NCBI GenBank assembly: GCA_001898645.1
Contig: MKUQ01000022.1
Span: 18,443-82,442, forward strand
DNA from: Burkholderiales bacterium 70-64
GTDB lineage: Bacteria > Pseudomonadota > Gammaproteobacteria > Burkholderiales > Burkholderiaceae_E
Length of the DNA stretch: 64,000 bases
Direction of reading: 5' to 3'
Under the pieces are notes generated by a model, which saw only the letters and a program-made list of their open reading frames with translations, did not search any database and was not told the DNA's origin. Made by a program: the position numbers and the translations under genes. Shown in pieces: positions 16,774 to 25,598 of this stretch. The stretch's first letter is position 1. Each line of letters begins with the position of its first letter.

Positions 16774-19700
16774 TCAGAACAGCCGCTGCTGCCGCTTTTC
16801 CATGCGCTGCTCGCGGGCGGGCAGCGCCTGCTGCCGCAGCAGCCCGGGCGCGATGTCGCCGAGGAAAGGCGAGGGCGGCAGCCTCCGGCGCTCGCCGCGC
16901 CAGTGGCGCTCGGCGGCGCGGCTGAGGACGAGCCGGTCCTTGGCGCGCGTCATGGCGACGTAGAGCAGGCGGCGCTCCTCCGGGTCGGGGCCGCTTTCGT
17001 CCGCGCCGCCCCACGAGAACGGCACGAGGCCGTCTTCGAGGCCGACCACGAAGACCACCGCGAACTCCAGTCCCTTGGCGGCGTGCATGGTGAGCAGTGA
17101 TACCCGGTCGGCGCGGGCGTCCCAGAAGTCCGCTTCGGTGGAAAGCGCGACCTGTTCGCGCAGCCGCTCCTCGTCTCCCGTCGCGGCGAGCGCGATGAGC
17201 CAGCGCCTGGCCTCGTCCAGCGCCGCCACGTCGGGTGCGTTCTCTTCCTGCCGCAACTGCCCGGCCGCCGCGACGATGCGCGCAGGCAGGTCGCGGTCGC
17301 GCAGGTCCGCACCCTGTTTCGCGAGGGCCGCCAGCAGTGCGCATACTGCGGCCTGGCCGGCGATGGGCGCGGGAGAGCTCTTCCCGAACGGAATGCCGGC
17401 CCGGTCGAGTGCTTCACGCAGCACGGCCGACTGCGCATCGGTGCGATAGAGCACCGCGAAATCGGCGAAGCCGAGCGGCCGATCGCCGCCTTCGGTGGGT
17501 TGCGCCTTGTTGGCCGCCAGGAGGTCGTGTCCGCCCAGCAGGCCCTCGATCGTGTCGGCGACGAATTCCGCCTCCGCCCATTCCGTCGATGCCGTGTGGA
17601 GGGTGATCGGGGCCTGCATCGGCCGCGTGATGTCATCGGGCGTTCCGCTGCCGATGACCTGGGCAGCGGCGGTGACGATGGTGCCGGTGGAGCGGTAATT
17701 GCGCCCGAGCCGCACCGTGCGGGCCGAGGGGAAGTCGCGCCCGAAATGCGAGAAGCATGCGGCATTCGCGCCGCGGAAGCCGTAGATCGCCTGGTTCGGA
17801 TCGCCGATCACGCAGAGATTGCCGTCGGGCGCCACGAGCCATCGCAGCAGCCGGTACTGCTGGTTGTCCACGTCCTGGAATTCGTCCACGCAGACATGGC
17901 GGAAACGCCCGCGCCACCGCGCGGCGATTTCCTCGTTCGACTGCAGGATCTCGACCGGCAGGTAGACGAGATCATCGAAGTCGACCCAGTTGCGTTCCAT
18001 CCCCAGCCGGCGGCAGGCGGCGAGGGCAGCGGCGGTTTCCTCGTCTTCGGGCTGTTCGCCCGTGCGCTTGAGCATCGAGAGGGTCTTCAGGAGCCGCGCG
18101 GCCTTGCTTTCGGTGAGGCCCTGGTCGACGGCGAGTGCGGCAGCGCGCTCGCGCTCGTCGGCGACGCGGAAGTCCGGCTTCAGGCCGATCGCCGCGCCGT
18201 CGGCGCGCAGGAGCGCCAGCCCCAGGGAATGGAAGGTGTGAACCGCGTAATCTTCGGCGCCGCTCGGGATGAGCGCGGACAGCCGTCCCCGCAATTCCTC
18301 TGCCGCGCGGCGCGTGAAGGTGATGGCGAGGCAGGAGGCCGCGGGCACGCCGCGCTCCAGCACCAGATGGGCGATGCGATGCGTGATCATGCGCGTCTTG
18401 CCGGAGCCGGGGCCGGCCACCACGACCAGCGGACCGTCCACCGCTTCCGCGGCGCTGGCCTGGTCCGCGTCGAGCGCGGCGAGGACGCCGCTGCGACCGG
18501 AGGAGATGCCGGCCACAGGCGGCAGAGCGGGCGGCTCCTGCGTTTCGGCTGCCGCCGGCGCAGATTTGACCTTGGTGCGAGTGCGCCGCCGTATGGGCGC
18601 GTCGAACAGCAGCCCGCCCCGGGCCATGCGATCGAGCTCGCCTTCCTCGAACAGGCGGATCACACCGTACTGGCCGTCATAGCCCGCCTGCCGGATCACG
18701 GTGCCGGCGCGCAGGCGGTTCACCGCCTCGCCGAGCAAGGGGTCGACCCGCCGGATGTCCTCGACGGGCGCGTCTTCCAGCACGGTGAAATCCGAACCCA
18801 GCGCGGCGGTGGTGCGGTCATAGGCTCGCGCCACGCCCTGCGAGGCGACGCCGCCGCCGACGATCTCGGCCAGGATTTCGGGCAGCGGCACCAGGCTCGT
18901 CACCGCGCCGGCGGTCGGCGGCGGCACCAGGTCGGTCTCCTTGCGGTCGGCCAGCTTCTCCACGCGATGCGCGACGCCCACGGTGACGCGGTTGCCGCAG
19001 ACCGGGCAGCGTCCGTCGCGGGCAATGGTCTCGGCCGGATCCAGGCACACGCCGCAGGCGCGGTGTCCGTCCAGGTGGTATTTCCCTTCCTCGGGAAAGA
19101 ACTCCACCGTGCCCACGTAGCCCTCGCCGGTTTCCAGCGCGCGACGGATGGCGAAGAAATCGGCTTCGCAGGAAAAGCGCGTCGCCTCCCGGCCGAGCTT
19201 GCCGGGCGAGTGCGCATCGGAATTGGAGACCAGGCGATAGCGATCGAGAGAGGAGATCCGCCAGTTCATCGCCGGATCGGAGGACAGGCCGGTCTCGACC
19301 GCGAAGACGTGGCTGCACAGGTCGCCGTAGCACTCGTGTATGGAATCGAAGCCGGACTGCGAGCCGAGCGCCGAGAACCACGGTGTCCAGATGTGCGCGG
19401 GAACGAGATAGGAATCCGGCCCGGACTGCAGGGCCACTTCCAGCAGATCGCGCGAGTCCAGGCCCAGGATGGGACGCCCGTCCGAGGCGATGTTGCCGAT
19501 GCGGGCGAGGCTGGCTGCGAGCCGGTCGGCCGCGCCGAAATCGGGGACGTAGATCAGGTGATGGACCTTGCGGGTGCGCTCGCCCTTCTTGTAGATGGTC
19601 GAGATCTCCGTGGACAGCATGAAGCGCACCGGCGTGCGGCAGGCGGGCGGCAGGGTCTTCCAGACCTCGGCCTCGAGCTCGGGCCTCAAGGCGAACAGCC

Positions 19701-19884
19701 CGTTGCCCGCGGGCTGCAGCTTGTCCTTCATCTCGGCGAGCCAGGCCGGATGCACGCAGTCCCCGGTGCCGACCACCGCGATGCCCTTGCGCGCCGCCCA
19801 CCAGGCGAGATGCTCGAGGTCGAGGTCGCGGCTGGTGGCCCGCGAGTATTTGGAGTGGACGTGCAGATCGGCGTGGAATTCCAT
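16774..19884 (-). CDS. PHP phosphoesterase - zinc ribbon - UvrD helicase fusion
   Basis: From ATG 19884 this encodes 1036 residues in three parts. Residues 1-300 form a PHP/TIGR00375-type domain with metal-site motifs (ADLHVHS at 5-11, GTGDCVHP, PAHIWTPW, NSDAH). Four cysteines at 277, 280, 293 and 296 (CGVC and CPVC) form a zinc ribbon. From about 470 a UvrD/Rep superfamily 1A helicase has Walker A GPGSGKT (Lys496), the Walker B block DEFQDVDNQQYR, GDPNQAIYGFRGA and the final VAMTRAKDRL. PHP and UvrD proteins are usually separate. The fusion suggests a helicase joined to a nuclease or phosphatase for DNA repair, but its substrate is unknown. Confidence 0.87.
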   Translation of the reverse strand: MEFHADLHVHSKYSRATSRDLDLEHLAWWAARKGIAVVGTGDCVHPAWLAEMKDKLQPAGNGLFALRPELEAEVWKTLPPACRTPVRFMLSTEISTIYKKGERTRKVHHLIYVPDFGAADRLAASLARIGNIASDGRPILGLDSRDLLEVALQSGPDSYLVPAHIWTPWFSALGSQSGFDSIHECYGDLCSHVFAVETGLSSDPAMNWRISSLDRYRLVSNSDAHSPGKLGREATRFSCEADFFAIRRALETGEGYVGTVEFFPEEGKYHLDGHRACGVCLDPAETIARDGRCPVCGNRVTVGVAHRVEKLADRKETDLVPPPTAGAVTSLVPLPEILAEIVGGGVASQGVARAYDRTTAALGSDFTVLEDAPVEDIRRVDPLLGEAVNRLRAGTVIRQAGYDGQYGVIRLFEEGELDRMARGGLLFDAPIRRRTRTKVKSAPAAAETQEPPALPPVAGISSGRSGVLAALDADQASAAEAVDGPLVVVAGPGSGKTRMITHRIAHLVLERGVPAASCLAITFTRRAAEELRGRLSALIPSGAEDYAVHTFHSLGLALLRADGAAIGLKPDFRVADERERAAALAVDQGLTESKAARLLKTLSMLKRTGEQPEDEETAAALAACRRLGMERNWVDFDDLVYLPVEILQSNEEIAARWRGRFRHVCVDEFQDVDNQQYRLLRWLVAPDGNLCVIGDPNQAIYGFRGANAACFSHFGRDFPSARTVRLGRNYRSTGTIVTAAAQVIGSGTPDDITRPMQAPITLHTASTEWAEAEFVADTIEGLLGGHDLLAANKAQPTEGGDRPLGFADFAVLYRTDAQSAVLREALDRAGIPFGKSSPAPIAGQAAVCALLAALAKQGADLRDRDLPARIVAAAGQLRQEENAPDVAALDEARRWLIALAATGDEERLREQVALSTEADFWDARADRVSLLTMHAAKGLEFAVVFVVGLEDGLVPFSWGGADESGPDPEERRLLYVAMTRAKDRLVLSRAAERHWRGERRRLPPSPFLGDIAPGLLRQQALPAREQRMEKRQQRLF

Positions 19885-19964
19885 CTGGAGGAGTCGGCTC
19901 GATCGAGGGTTCTTCACCGGCGAAGCATCGCACAAGCCGGATGCGCCCTCAGCGTTCCTGCTCA

Positions 19965-20142
19965 TGACGCCGCACTGCTCGTGCCCTGCGTGCTCGAGCT
20001 GCCGGCCGGCCGCGTGTCGATGTTCACCACGCTGACCACCTTCGGAACGCCGCGCGACATCACGCTCGAGGAGCTGTGCGTGGAGCTCTTCTATCCCTCC
20101 GACGCCGGCAGCGCGGCGCTGCTGCGGGCAATGGGCGCCTGA
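19965..20142 (+). pseudogene. 3' remnant of an MmyB-like XRE regulator
   Basis: The plus strand reads AALLVPCVLELPAGRVSMF, then TTFGTPRDITLEELCVELFY, PSDAGSAALL and a stop at 20142. This is the recognisable C-terminal end of the MmyB-like ligand-binding domain of helix-turn-helix regulators, where TFGT..D.TL.EL..E.F.P.D is conserved. The DNA-binding half and most of the ligand domain are absent; the upstream DNA is the start of the helicase gene in the opposite direction. It is most likely what remains after a deletion or rearrangement. Confidence 0.7.
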
Positions 20143-20190
20143 TCACGCCGCTCACCGCCGCATGCACCTTGCACGACTGGTCTGGGTTCA

Positions 20191-20213
20191 ATAAAATGAG
20201 AATCATTCTTGTC
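20191..20213. promoter_or_regulatory. Fur-like box before DUF3325-DUF3649-PepSY
   Basis: AATGAGAATCATTCTTG contains the palindrome AGAAT-C-ATTCT (20199-20209) in an AT-rich stretch about 100 bp before the first gene. The sequence resembles the GATAATGATAATCATTATC Fur consensus, and the operon type is iron-related, so iron repression is likely. Confidence 0.65.
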
Positions 20214-20310
20214 TAACTCTCGAGCTCGCACCGCGCTCGACCATTGAAGGAGAGGGCGCCGTGCCGACCGCCGAGCTTGCGCTGCAACGGGAAGTCCGCG
20301 GCGCCGCAGC

Positions 20311-20601
20311 ATGAACGGGTCCGCCGTCGTCGTGGGCCTGGCCTGTGCGCTGGCGGGCTGCTCCTGCCTCTATCTCGCTTCGCCCCACCAGCTCTGGCGC
20401 GCCGTGCCCTGGCCGGCCCGGCCTGCGCGCGCGGCGGGCGCCCTGCTGCTGGCGGCGAGTCTGGCCGCCTTCCTGCAGGCGATGCAGGCGGCGCCCGCGG
20501 TATTCACCTTCGTCGCCTGCCTGATGCTGCTGCTCGTGGTGCTGCCCTACCTGGGGGCGCTGGTTTCCCTGCGGCGCGGTTCCGCGCGACGCGGCCACTG
20601 A
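20311..20601 (+). CDS. Small membrane protein, DUF3325 type
   Basis: This 96-residue protein has three hydrophobic segments (about 5-25, 42-60 and 65-88). Sequence and place before a DUF3649 gene and a PepSY protein match DUF3325, a short inner-membrane protein that recurs with iron-siderophore genes in betaproteobacteria. The molecular function is unknown. It begins a tight three-gene operon behind a Fur-like box (1 bp to the next gene). Confidence 0.72.
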   Translation: MNGSAVVVGLACALAGCSCLYLASPHQLWRAVPWPARPARAAGALLLAASLAAFLQAMQAAPAVFTFVACLMLLLVVLPYLGALVSLRRGSARRGH

Positions 20602-20602
20602 C

Positions 20603-20911
20603 ATGACGCGCGCCGGACCCATGACGAACGCCAGGCCTGCTCCCATCCGCCGCGACTGGCTCGCCAAGACGCTGGCCGGCACGCTGCTGGGCTTCACGCT
20701 CGCCCTGGGATGCAGCGGCCTGTTCGTGCTGCTCAATCCGGACATGGCCACGCCCGTCAAGGCACAGCTGGCCATGTGGATGGTCGCGCCGATCTGGCTG
20801 GGCACGCTCGGCGGCGTGTTCCTTTTCGGCAGCGGCCGGCGCGCATGGCTGTGGCTGGGCGGCGCCAACCTGCTGATCTTCGGCGTGCTGGCTGCGGCAC
20901 GCATGCATTGA
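20603..20911 (+). CDS. Small membrane protein, DUF3649 type
   Basis: This 102-residue protein has three predicted membrane helices and the block GLFVLLNPDMATPVKAQLAM, typical of DUF3649. A second in-frame ATG lies at 20621. It sits between the DUF3325 gene and the PepSY gene. Its role is unknown, but the genes co-occur with siderophore uptake and Fur regulation. Confidence 0.75.
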   Translation: MTRAGPMTNARPAPIRRDWLAKTLAGTLLGFTLALGCSGLFVLLNPDMATPVKAQLAMWMVAPIWLGTLGGVFLFGSGRRAWLWLGGANLLIFGVLAAARMH

Positions 20912-20928
20912 CCGCGGGCCGACGTCCC

Positions 20929-22638
20929 ATGCGAGCCGACATCGTTCGCGTCTACAAGTCGGTCCACACCTGGACCGGCATCCTGTGCGGCATGGCGCTG
21001 TTCATCGCCTTCTATGCCGGGGCCCTGAGCGTGTTCAAGGAGCCGCTGTCGCGCTGGGTCACGCCGCCCGCGGCGGAAGCGGGCGCGCCCCTGCCGGATG
21101 CCGCAAGGCTGATCTCCGGCGTGCTGCGCACGCATCCCGAGGCGGCCAGGGAATTCCGGCTCCACCTCGGGGAGGCCGGGCAGGTGCTCGCCCGCATGAG
21201 CTGGAAGGTACGGGAGGAGGGCGCCGACGACCACGACCAGCTGTCGGCGCGCCACTACGTCGCCGCCCCGGATGCGGAGGGCAGGGTGCGCGTGGAGCAG
21301 GCGCGCCCGTCGCAGCTGGCGGAGTTCATCGACGTGCTGCACCGGGTCGTCGGGCTGCCGGTGGACAACGACCCCAGTCGCTGGTTCATGGGGCTCGTCG
21401 CCATCCTGTACACGGTCGCCCTGGTGTCGGGGGTGATCGTGCTGCTGCCCTCGCTGGTGAAGGACCTCTTCGCCCTGCGAACGGGAAGGAACCTCAAGCG
21501 CATGTGGCTGGACGCCCACAACGTGGTCGGCATCCTCAGCCTGCCGTTCCACCTGGTCATGGCGCTGACGGCGGTGGTGTTCGCCTTTCACGACGGCATC
21601 TACTTCCTGCAGGACAGGATGATCCACGAGGGCCGGCTGGCCAGCACCTTCCAGGGAGGGCGGGGCGCGGCGGGGCCGGCCGCTTCCCGCGATCCGGAGG
21701 CGATGCTGCCGCCAGCCGAGCTGGTGGCCCGCGTGCGGGCACTCTCGTCCGGTTTCGAGCCGACCATGTTGCAGTACCTGCACGCCACGGGGCCGCGTGC
21801 CGTCGTGCGGGTGTGGGGCCGCGATCCGGCGGCACTGTCTCCCCGCGCCCTCGGTGGCTTCGCCGCGGTCGATCCCTACAGCGGCCGGGTGGTCGCCAGC
21901 GATTACCTGCCCGGACGCCAGGGCCTGCCGTACGCCACCGTCAGCAGCTTCTTCGCCCTGCACATGGCCAGCTACGGCGGCGCGCCGCTGCAATGGACCT
22001 ATTTCCTGCTCGGCCTGGCGGGCGCCTGGCTGTTCTACGGCGGCAACCTGCTGTGGATCGAGAGCCGCCGGCGCAGGGCCTCCCGCGACGGCGGCGCGCC
22101 CCCGGTCCAGAGCCTGGACACCCGCCTGATGGCGTCCGCCACCGTCGGCGTATGCCTGGGATGCATCTGCGGCATCTCGTTGACCATCGTGGCGGGCAAA
22201 TGGCTGCATGGCCACGTGGACGACCTCAACGCCTGGCACCGCTACGTCTACTACGCCGCGCTCCTCTCCGGCGTCGCCTGGGCGTTCCTGCGCGGCGGCG
22301 CCCGGGCCGCGGTCCATCTACTCTGGCTGGCGACGGCGTTCACGCTCGCCATTCCGCTCACCAGCCTGCTGGCCTGGCTCGTCCCCTCGCTGGGCCTGTG
22401 GGCGCATGTGGACGCCGCGGCGCTGGGCGTGGACCTGACGGCCTTGGCCGGCGCGCTCTGCTTCGCCTGGCTGGCCCGGGCCACGTCGCGCCGCGTTGGG
22501 CTCGGCCCGTCGGACAGCGTGTGGTCGGCGCACCGGGAAGCCGTGAGCGGACGGCTCGGCGAGAGGCACGGCGCGCCGCCGCGCTATGCCGCCACCGACT
22601 CGGGCGACACTGCGGGCGCCGAGCTGCGGATCAGGTAG
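20929..22638 (+). CDS. PepSY-associated membrane protein, likely ferric-siderophore reductase
   Basis: This 569-residue membrane protein starts at ATG 20929. It opens with [14 protein letters not shown], the PepSY/PiuB family signature, and contains several helices bearing histidines ([28 protein letters not shown]) able to bind heme. PepSY-TM proteins in this setting are thought to reduce ferric siderophores or haem at the inner membrane. It ends the Fur-box operon. Its last 55 bp overlap the convergent ahpF gene. Confidence 0.8.
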   Translation: MRADIVRVYKSVHTWTGILCGMALFIAFYAGALSVFKEPLSRWVTPPAAEAGAPLPDAARLISGVLRTHPEAAREFRLHLGEAGQVLARMSWKVREEGADDHDQLSARHYVAAPDAEGRVRVEQARPSQLAEFIDVLHRVVGLPVDNDPSRWFMGLVAILYTVALVSGVIVLLPSLVKDLFALRTGRNLKRMWLDAHNVVGILSLPFHLVMALTAVVFAFHDGIYFLQDRMIHEGRLASTFQGGRGAAGPAASRDPEAMLPPAELVARVRALSSGFEPTMLQYLHATGPRAVVRVWGRDPAALSPRALGGFAAVDPYSGRVVASDYLPGRQGLPYATVSSFFALHMASYGGAPLQWTYFLLGLAGAWLFYGGNLLWIESRRRRASRDGGAPPVQSLDTRLMASATVGVCLGCICGISLTIVAGKWLHGHVDDLNAWHRYVYYAALLSGVAWAFLRGGARAAVHLLWLATAFTLAIPLTSLLAWLVPSLGLWAHVDAAALGVDLTALAGALCFAWLARATSRRVGLGPSDSVWSAHREAVSGRLGERHGAPPRYAATDSGDTAGAELRIR

Positions 22639-24170
22639 TCGAAGGCCGAGAGGCTGGCCTTCGCGCCGTCGCCCATTGCGACGATGATCTGCTTGTACGG
22701 CGACGTGGTGGCGTCGCCCGCCGCGAAGATGCCGGGCAGCGAGGTCTGGCCGCGCGCGTCGACCTCGATCTCGCCGCGCGGCGACAGCGCGAGCGTGCCG
22801 GCGAGCCAGTCGGTGTTCGGCAGCAGGCCGATCTGCACGAACACGCCTTCCAGCTCGATGCGCCCGGTCGCGCCGCTGTTGCGATCCTCGTAGACCAGGC
22901 CGTTCACCTTCTGGCCGTCGCCGATGACCTCGGTGGTCTTCGCGCTGGTGATCACCTCGACGTTGGGCAGGCTGCGCAGCTTGGCCTGCAGCACCGCGTC
23001 GGCGCGCAGCCGGGCGTCGAACTCGATCAACGTGACGTGCGCCACGATGCCGGCCAGGTCGATCGCCGCTTCCACGCCCGAGTTGCCGCCGCCGATCACC
23101 GCCACCCGCTTGCCCTTGAACAGCGGGCCGTCGCAGTGCGGGCAGTAGGCCACGCCGCGGCCGCGGTACTCGCGCTCGCCCGGCACGTTCATCTCGCGCC
23201 AGCGCGCGCCGGTGGCGAGCACCACCGAGCGGGCCTTCAGCGTCGCGCCGCTGGCCAGCCGCACGCGGGCGTAGCCCTCGGCGTCGGCGGGCTCGAGCGC
23301 CTCGGCGCGCTGCAGGTTGACGAGGTCGACCTCGTACTCCCTCACGTGCGCCTCGAGCGCGCGGGCGAGCTTGGGGCCCTCGGTGTGCGGCACCGAGATC
23401 AGGTTCTCGATGGCGAGCGTGTCCAGCACCTGGCCGCCGAAGCGTTCGGCGACGATGCCGGTGCGGATGCCCTTGCGGGCCGCGTAGACCGCCGCCGCCG
23501 CGCCGGCCGGGCCGCCGCCGACGATCAGCATGTCGTAGGGTTCGCGGGCCTCCAGCCTGTCCGCTTCGCGCGCGGCCGCGCCGGTGTCGACCTTGGCGAG
23601 GATCTCCTCGAGCGTCATGCGGCCCTGCCCGAGCGGCTCGCCGTTCAGGAAGATCGCCGGCACCGCCATGATCGAGCGCGCCTGGACCTCGTCCTGGAAC
23701 AGTGCGCCGTCGATGGTCGTGCTGGTCACGCCGGGGTTGAGCGCCGCCATCAGGTTCAGTGCCTGCACGACGTCCGGGCAGTTGTGGCACGACAGCGACA
23801 TGAAGGTCTCGAAGCGCAGGCCGCCCGGCAGCGCGCGCACCTGCTCGACGAGCGCCGCCTCGACCTTGGGCGGATAGCCGCCCACCTGCAGCAGCGCCAG
23901 CACCAGCGAAGTGAACTCGTGACCCATGGGCAGGCCGGCGAAGCGCACGCGTGCCGCCTCGCCCGGGCGTCCGATCGTGAACGAGGGACGCCGCTCGTCG
24001 CTGCCGTCGTCGCGCAGGCTCACCAGCGGCGAGCTCCCGACGATGTCGCGCAGCAGCGCGCGCATCTCCGCCGATTTCGGGCCGTCGTCGAGCGTGGCGA
24101 CGAGTTCGATCGGCTGCTGGAGCTTCTCCAGGTAGCCCTTCAACTGGGCCTTGATGGCGGCCTCGAGCAT
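22584..24170 (-). CDS. ahpF: Alkyl hydroperoxide reductase subunit F
   Basis: This 528-residue flavoprotein has the two-thioredoxin-fold N-terminal domain with redox pair C128-HN-C131, an FAD-binding [10 protein letters not shown] motif (218-227) and the thioredoxin-reductase pair C343-PH-C346. It passes electrons from NADH to AhpC, which reduces peroxides. Length and domain order match E. coli AhpF. It follows ahpC, with a stable hairpin in the 109-bp gap that may lower its expression relative to ahpC. Confidence 0.95.
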   Translation of the reverse strand: MLEAAIKAQLKGYLEKLQQPIELVATLDDGPKSAEMRALLRDIVGSSPLVSLRDDGSDERRPSFTIGRPGEAARVRFAGLPMGHEFTSLVLALLQVGGYPPKVEAALVEQVRALPGGLRFETFMSLSCHNCPDVVQALNLMAALNPGVTSTTIDGALFQDEVQARSIMAVPAIFLNGEPLGQGRMTLEEILAKVDTGAAAREADRLEAREPYDMLIVGGGPAGAAAAVYAARKGIRTGIVAERFGGQVLDTLAIENLISVPHTEGPKLARALEAHVREYEVDLVNLQRAEALEPADAEGYARVRLASGATLKARSVVLATGARWREMNVPGEREYRGRGVAYCPHCDGPLFKGKRVAVIGGGNSGVEAAIDLAGIVAHVTLIEFDARLRADAVLQAKLRSLPNVEVITSAKTTEVIGDGQKVNGLVYEDRNSGATGRIELEGVFVQIGLLPNTDWLAGTLALSPRGEIEVDARGQTSLPGIFAAGDATTSPYKQIIVAMGDGAKASLSAFDYLIRSSAPAVSPESVAA

Positions 24171-24216
24171 GGTTCGTTCTCCCTGTTGTGCGAGCGGATG
24201 TGGCGTGCGGGACCGC

Positions 24217-24238
24217 CCCGCGCCCCGAAGGGCGCGGG
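24217..24238 (-). terminator. Hairpin between ahpC and ahpF, probable attenuator
   Basis: On the minus strand a 9-bp stem CCCGCGCCC/GGGCGCGGG closes a TTCG loop, an unusually stable tetraloop. No long T-run follows, so it is more likely a partial terminator or an mRNA stabiliser for ahpC than a full stop. A second inverted repeat (CCGGTCC/GGGCCGG-like) lies just after ahpC. Confidence 0.6.
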
Positions 24239-24279
24239 TGCGATCACCTTCCCGGTCCGGCCTGGGCCGGGACTGCGGC

Positions 24280-24843
24280 TCAGATCTTGCCGACCAGGTC
24301 GAGCGACGGGGCCAGCGTCTCGGCGCCCGGCGTCCACTTGGCGGGGCACACCTCGCCCGGATGCGCGGCCACGTATTGCGCGGCCTGCACCTTGCGCAGC
24401 AGCTCCTTGGCGTCGCGGCCGATGCCGTTGTCGTGGATCTCGCACAGCTTGATCACGCCTTCGGGGTTGACCAGGAAGGTGCCGCGCAGCGCCAGGCCTT
24501 CCTCTTCGATCATCACCTCGAAGTTGCGGGTGATCGCGCCGGTCGGGTCGCCGATCATCGGATAGCGGATCGCCTTGATCGTGTCCGACGTGTCGTGCCA
24601 GGCCTTGTGGGTGAAGTGCGTGTCGGTCGAGACGCTGTAGATCTCCACGCCCAGCGACTTGAAAGTGTCGTAGTTGTCGGCCAGGTCGCCCAGCTCGGTC
24701 GGGCAAACGAAGGTGAAGTCGGCCGGGTAGAAGAAGACCACCGACCACTTGCCTTTCAGCGTCTCGTCGGTGACTGGGACGAACTTGCCGTTGTGGTAGG
24801 CGGTTGCGCTGAACGGCTTGACCGGGGTATTGATCAGGGACAT
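24280..24843 (-). CDS. ahpC: Alkyl hydroperoxide reductase subunit C (2-Cys peroxiredoxin)
   Basis: From ATG 24843 (AAGGAG upstream) this encodes 187 residues, the E. coli AhpC length. Peroxidatic Cys47 is in DFTFVCPTE and resolving Cys166 in GEVCPAKW. It detoxifies H2O2 and organic peroxides with AhpF. The upstream region carries an OxyR-like site, and the divergent gene is an iron-responsive sigma factor. Confidence 0.97.
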   Translation of the reverse strand: MSLINTPVKPFSATAYHNGKFVPVTDETLKGKWSVVFFYPADFTFVCPTELGDLADNYDTFKSLGVEIYSVSTDTHFTHKAWHDTSDTIKAIRYPMIGDPTGAITRNFEVMIEEEGLALRGTFLVNPEGVIKLCEIHDNGIGRDAKELLRKVQAAQYVAAHPGEVCPAKWTPGAETLAPSLDLVGKI

Positions 24844-24917
24844 GCGTTTCTCCTTGCGTGTCGTGGGTTGGATTGATGCGATGCACAAAGATTAACGTTG
24901 GCGATCGCAGATGTACA

Positions 24918-24954
24918 GTCGATTGTTTTTATAAATAGAATAGGAAGAGGCTAT
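24918..24954. promoter_or_regulatory. OxyR-like site upstream of ahpC
   Basis: The spacing ATAG-N7-CTAT-N7-ATAG-N7-CTAT of OxyR sites fits here as GTCG-N7-TTAT-N7-ATAG-N7-CTAT, 12 of 16 positions with the right two quarters exact. It lies 75-111 bp before the ahpC start. OxyR control of ahpC is well established in proteobacteria; binding here is predicted. Confidence 0.6.
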
Positions 24955-24986
24955 CGGCGACAGGGAGGCTGTACGGATCATCCTGC

Positions 24987-25020
24987 ATTCTATAGAATGA
25001 GAATGGTTCGTATCTATAGA
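24987..25020. promoter_or_regulatory. Fur-like box and palindromes before the sigma factor gene
   Basis: AGAATGAGAATGGTTCGTATC (24995-25013 and neighbours) resembles a Fur box. It is flanked by ATTCTATAGAAT (24987-24998), a perfect 12-bp palindrome, and by a second TCTATAGA at 25013-25020. Iron repression of the sigma factor is the usual arrangement. Confidence 0.55.
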
Positions 25021-25057
25021 ACGAGTGCTGCCCGGCCCCCGGGCGACCAGGGGTGCC

Positions 25058-25585
25058 ATGCCAGCCGCTCAGCTTGCGCTTCCACGAGATGCCTTGCGGC
25101 AGCAAGTGCAGCTGCTCTATCGCCACCATCACGGCTGGCTGCATGGCTGGCTGCGCAGGAAGCTGGGCTGTACGCAGAATGCGGCCGACCTGGCGCACGA
25201 CACCTTCATGCGCCTGCTCGCCCGCGAAGAGCCGGTGGCGATCGAGGAACCGCGCGCCTTCCTCACCACCGTGGCGCAGCGCGTGCTGTCGAACCACCGG
25301 CGACGCGAGCGCATCGAGCGGGCCTACCTGGAGGTGCTGGCCCAGGTGCCGGAAGCGCTGGCCCCGTCGCTCGAGGAGCGCGCCATCCTGCTCGAGACGC
25401 TGGTCGAGATCGACCGGCTGCTGGGCGGGCTGCCGCCGCTGGTCAAGCGAGCCTTCCTGCATGCGCAGCTCGACGGCATGACCCATGCAGGGATCGCCGC
25501 CGAGCTCGGCATCTCCGTCACCACGGTCAAGCGCTACCTGGTGCGCGCGGGCACGCAGTGCTATTTCGCGCTGGCGGCCGACTGA
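25058..25585 (+). CDS. ECF sigma factor, FecI family
   Basis: This 175-residue sigma factor has region 2 (DLAHDTFMRLLARE) and region 4 (AGIAAELGISVTTVKRYLVR). The ATG at 25058 is preceded by AGGGGTG; a GTG at 25025 is possible. FecI-type sigma factors are activated by a FecR-receptor cascade that senses a ferric siderophore, and the fecR-like and receptor genes follow directly. Confidence 0.9.
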   Translation: MPAAQLALPRDALRQQVQLLYRHHHGWLHGWLRRKLGCTQNAADLAHDTFMRLLAREEPVAIEEPRAFLTTVAQRVLSNHRRRERIERAYLEVLAQVPEALAPSLEERAILLETLVEIDRLLGGLPPLVKRAFLHAQLDGMTHAGIAAELGISVTTVKRYLVRAGTQCYFALAAD

Positions 25586-25598
25586 GACGGCGGTCCGG

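Larger units (their letters stand above)
19885..20310. other. Gene-poor interval with a regulator remnant and a Fur-like box
   Basis: The 426 bp between the helicase start and the DUF3325 gene hold the 3' end of an MmyB-like regulator (about 19965-20142), an AT-rich promoter with a Fur-like box near 20200, and a leader. I found no complete gene in it. Confidence 0.6.

Noticed and set aside
17500..20142. Long plus-strand frame covering the helicase region
   Set aside because: Only its last 58 codons look like protein; the rest is antisense to the PHP-UvrD gene. The tail is reported as a regulator remnant.
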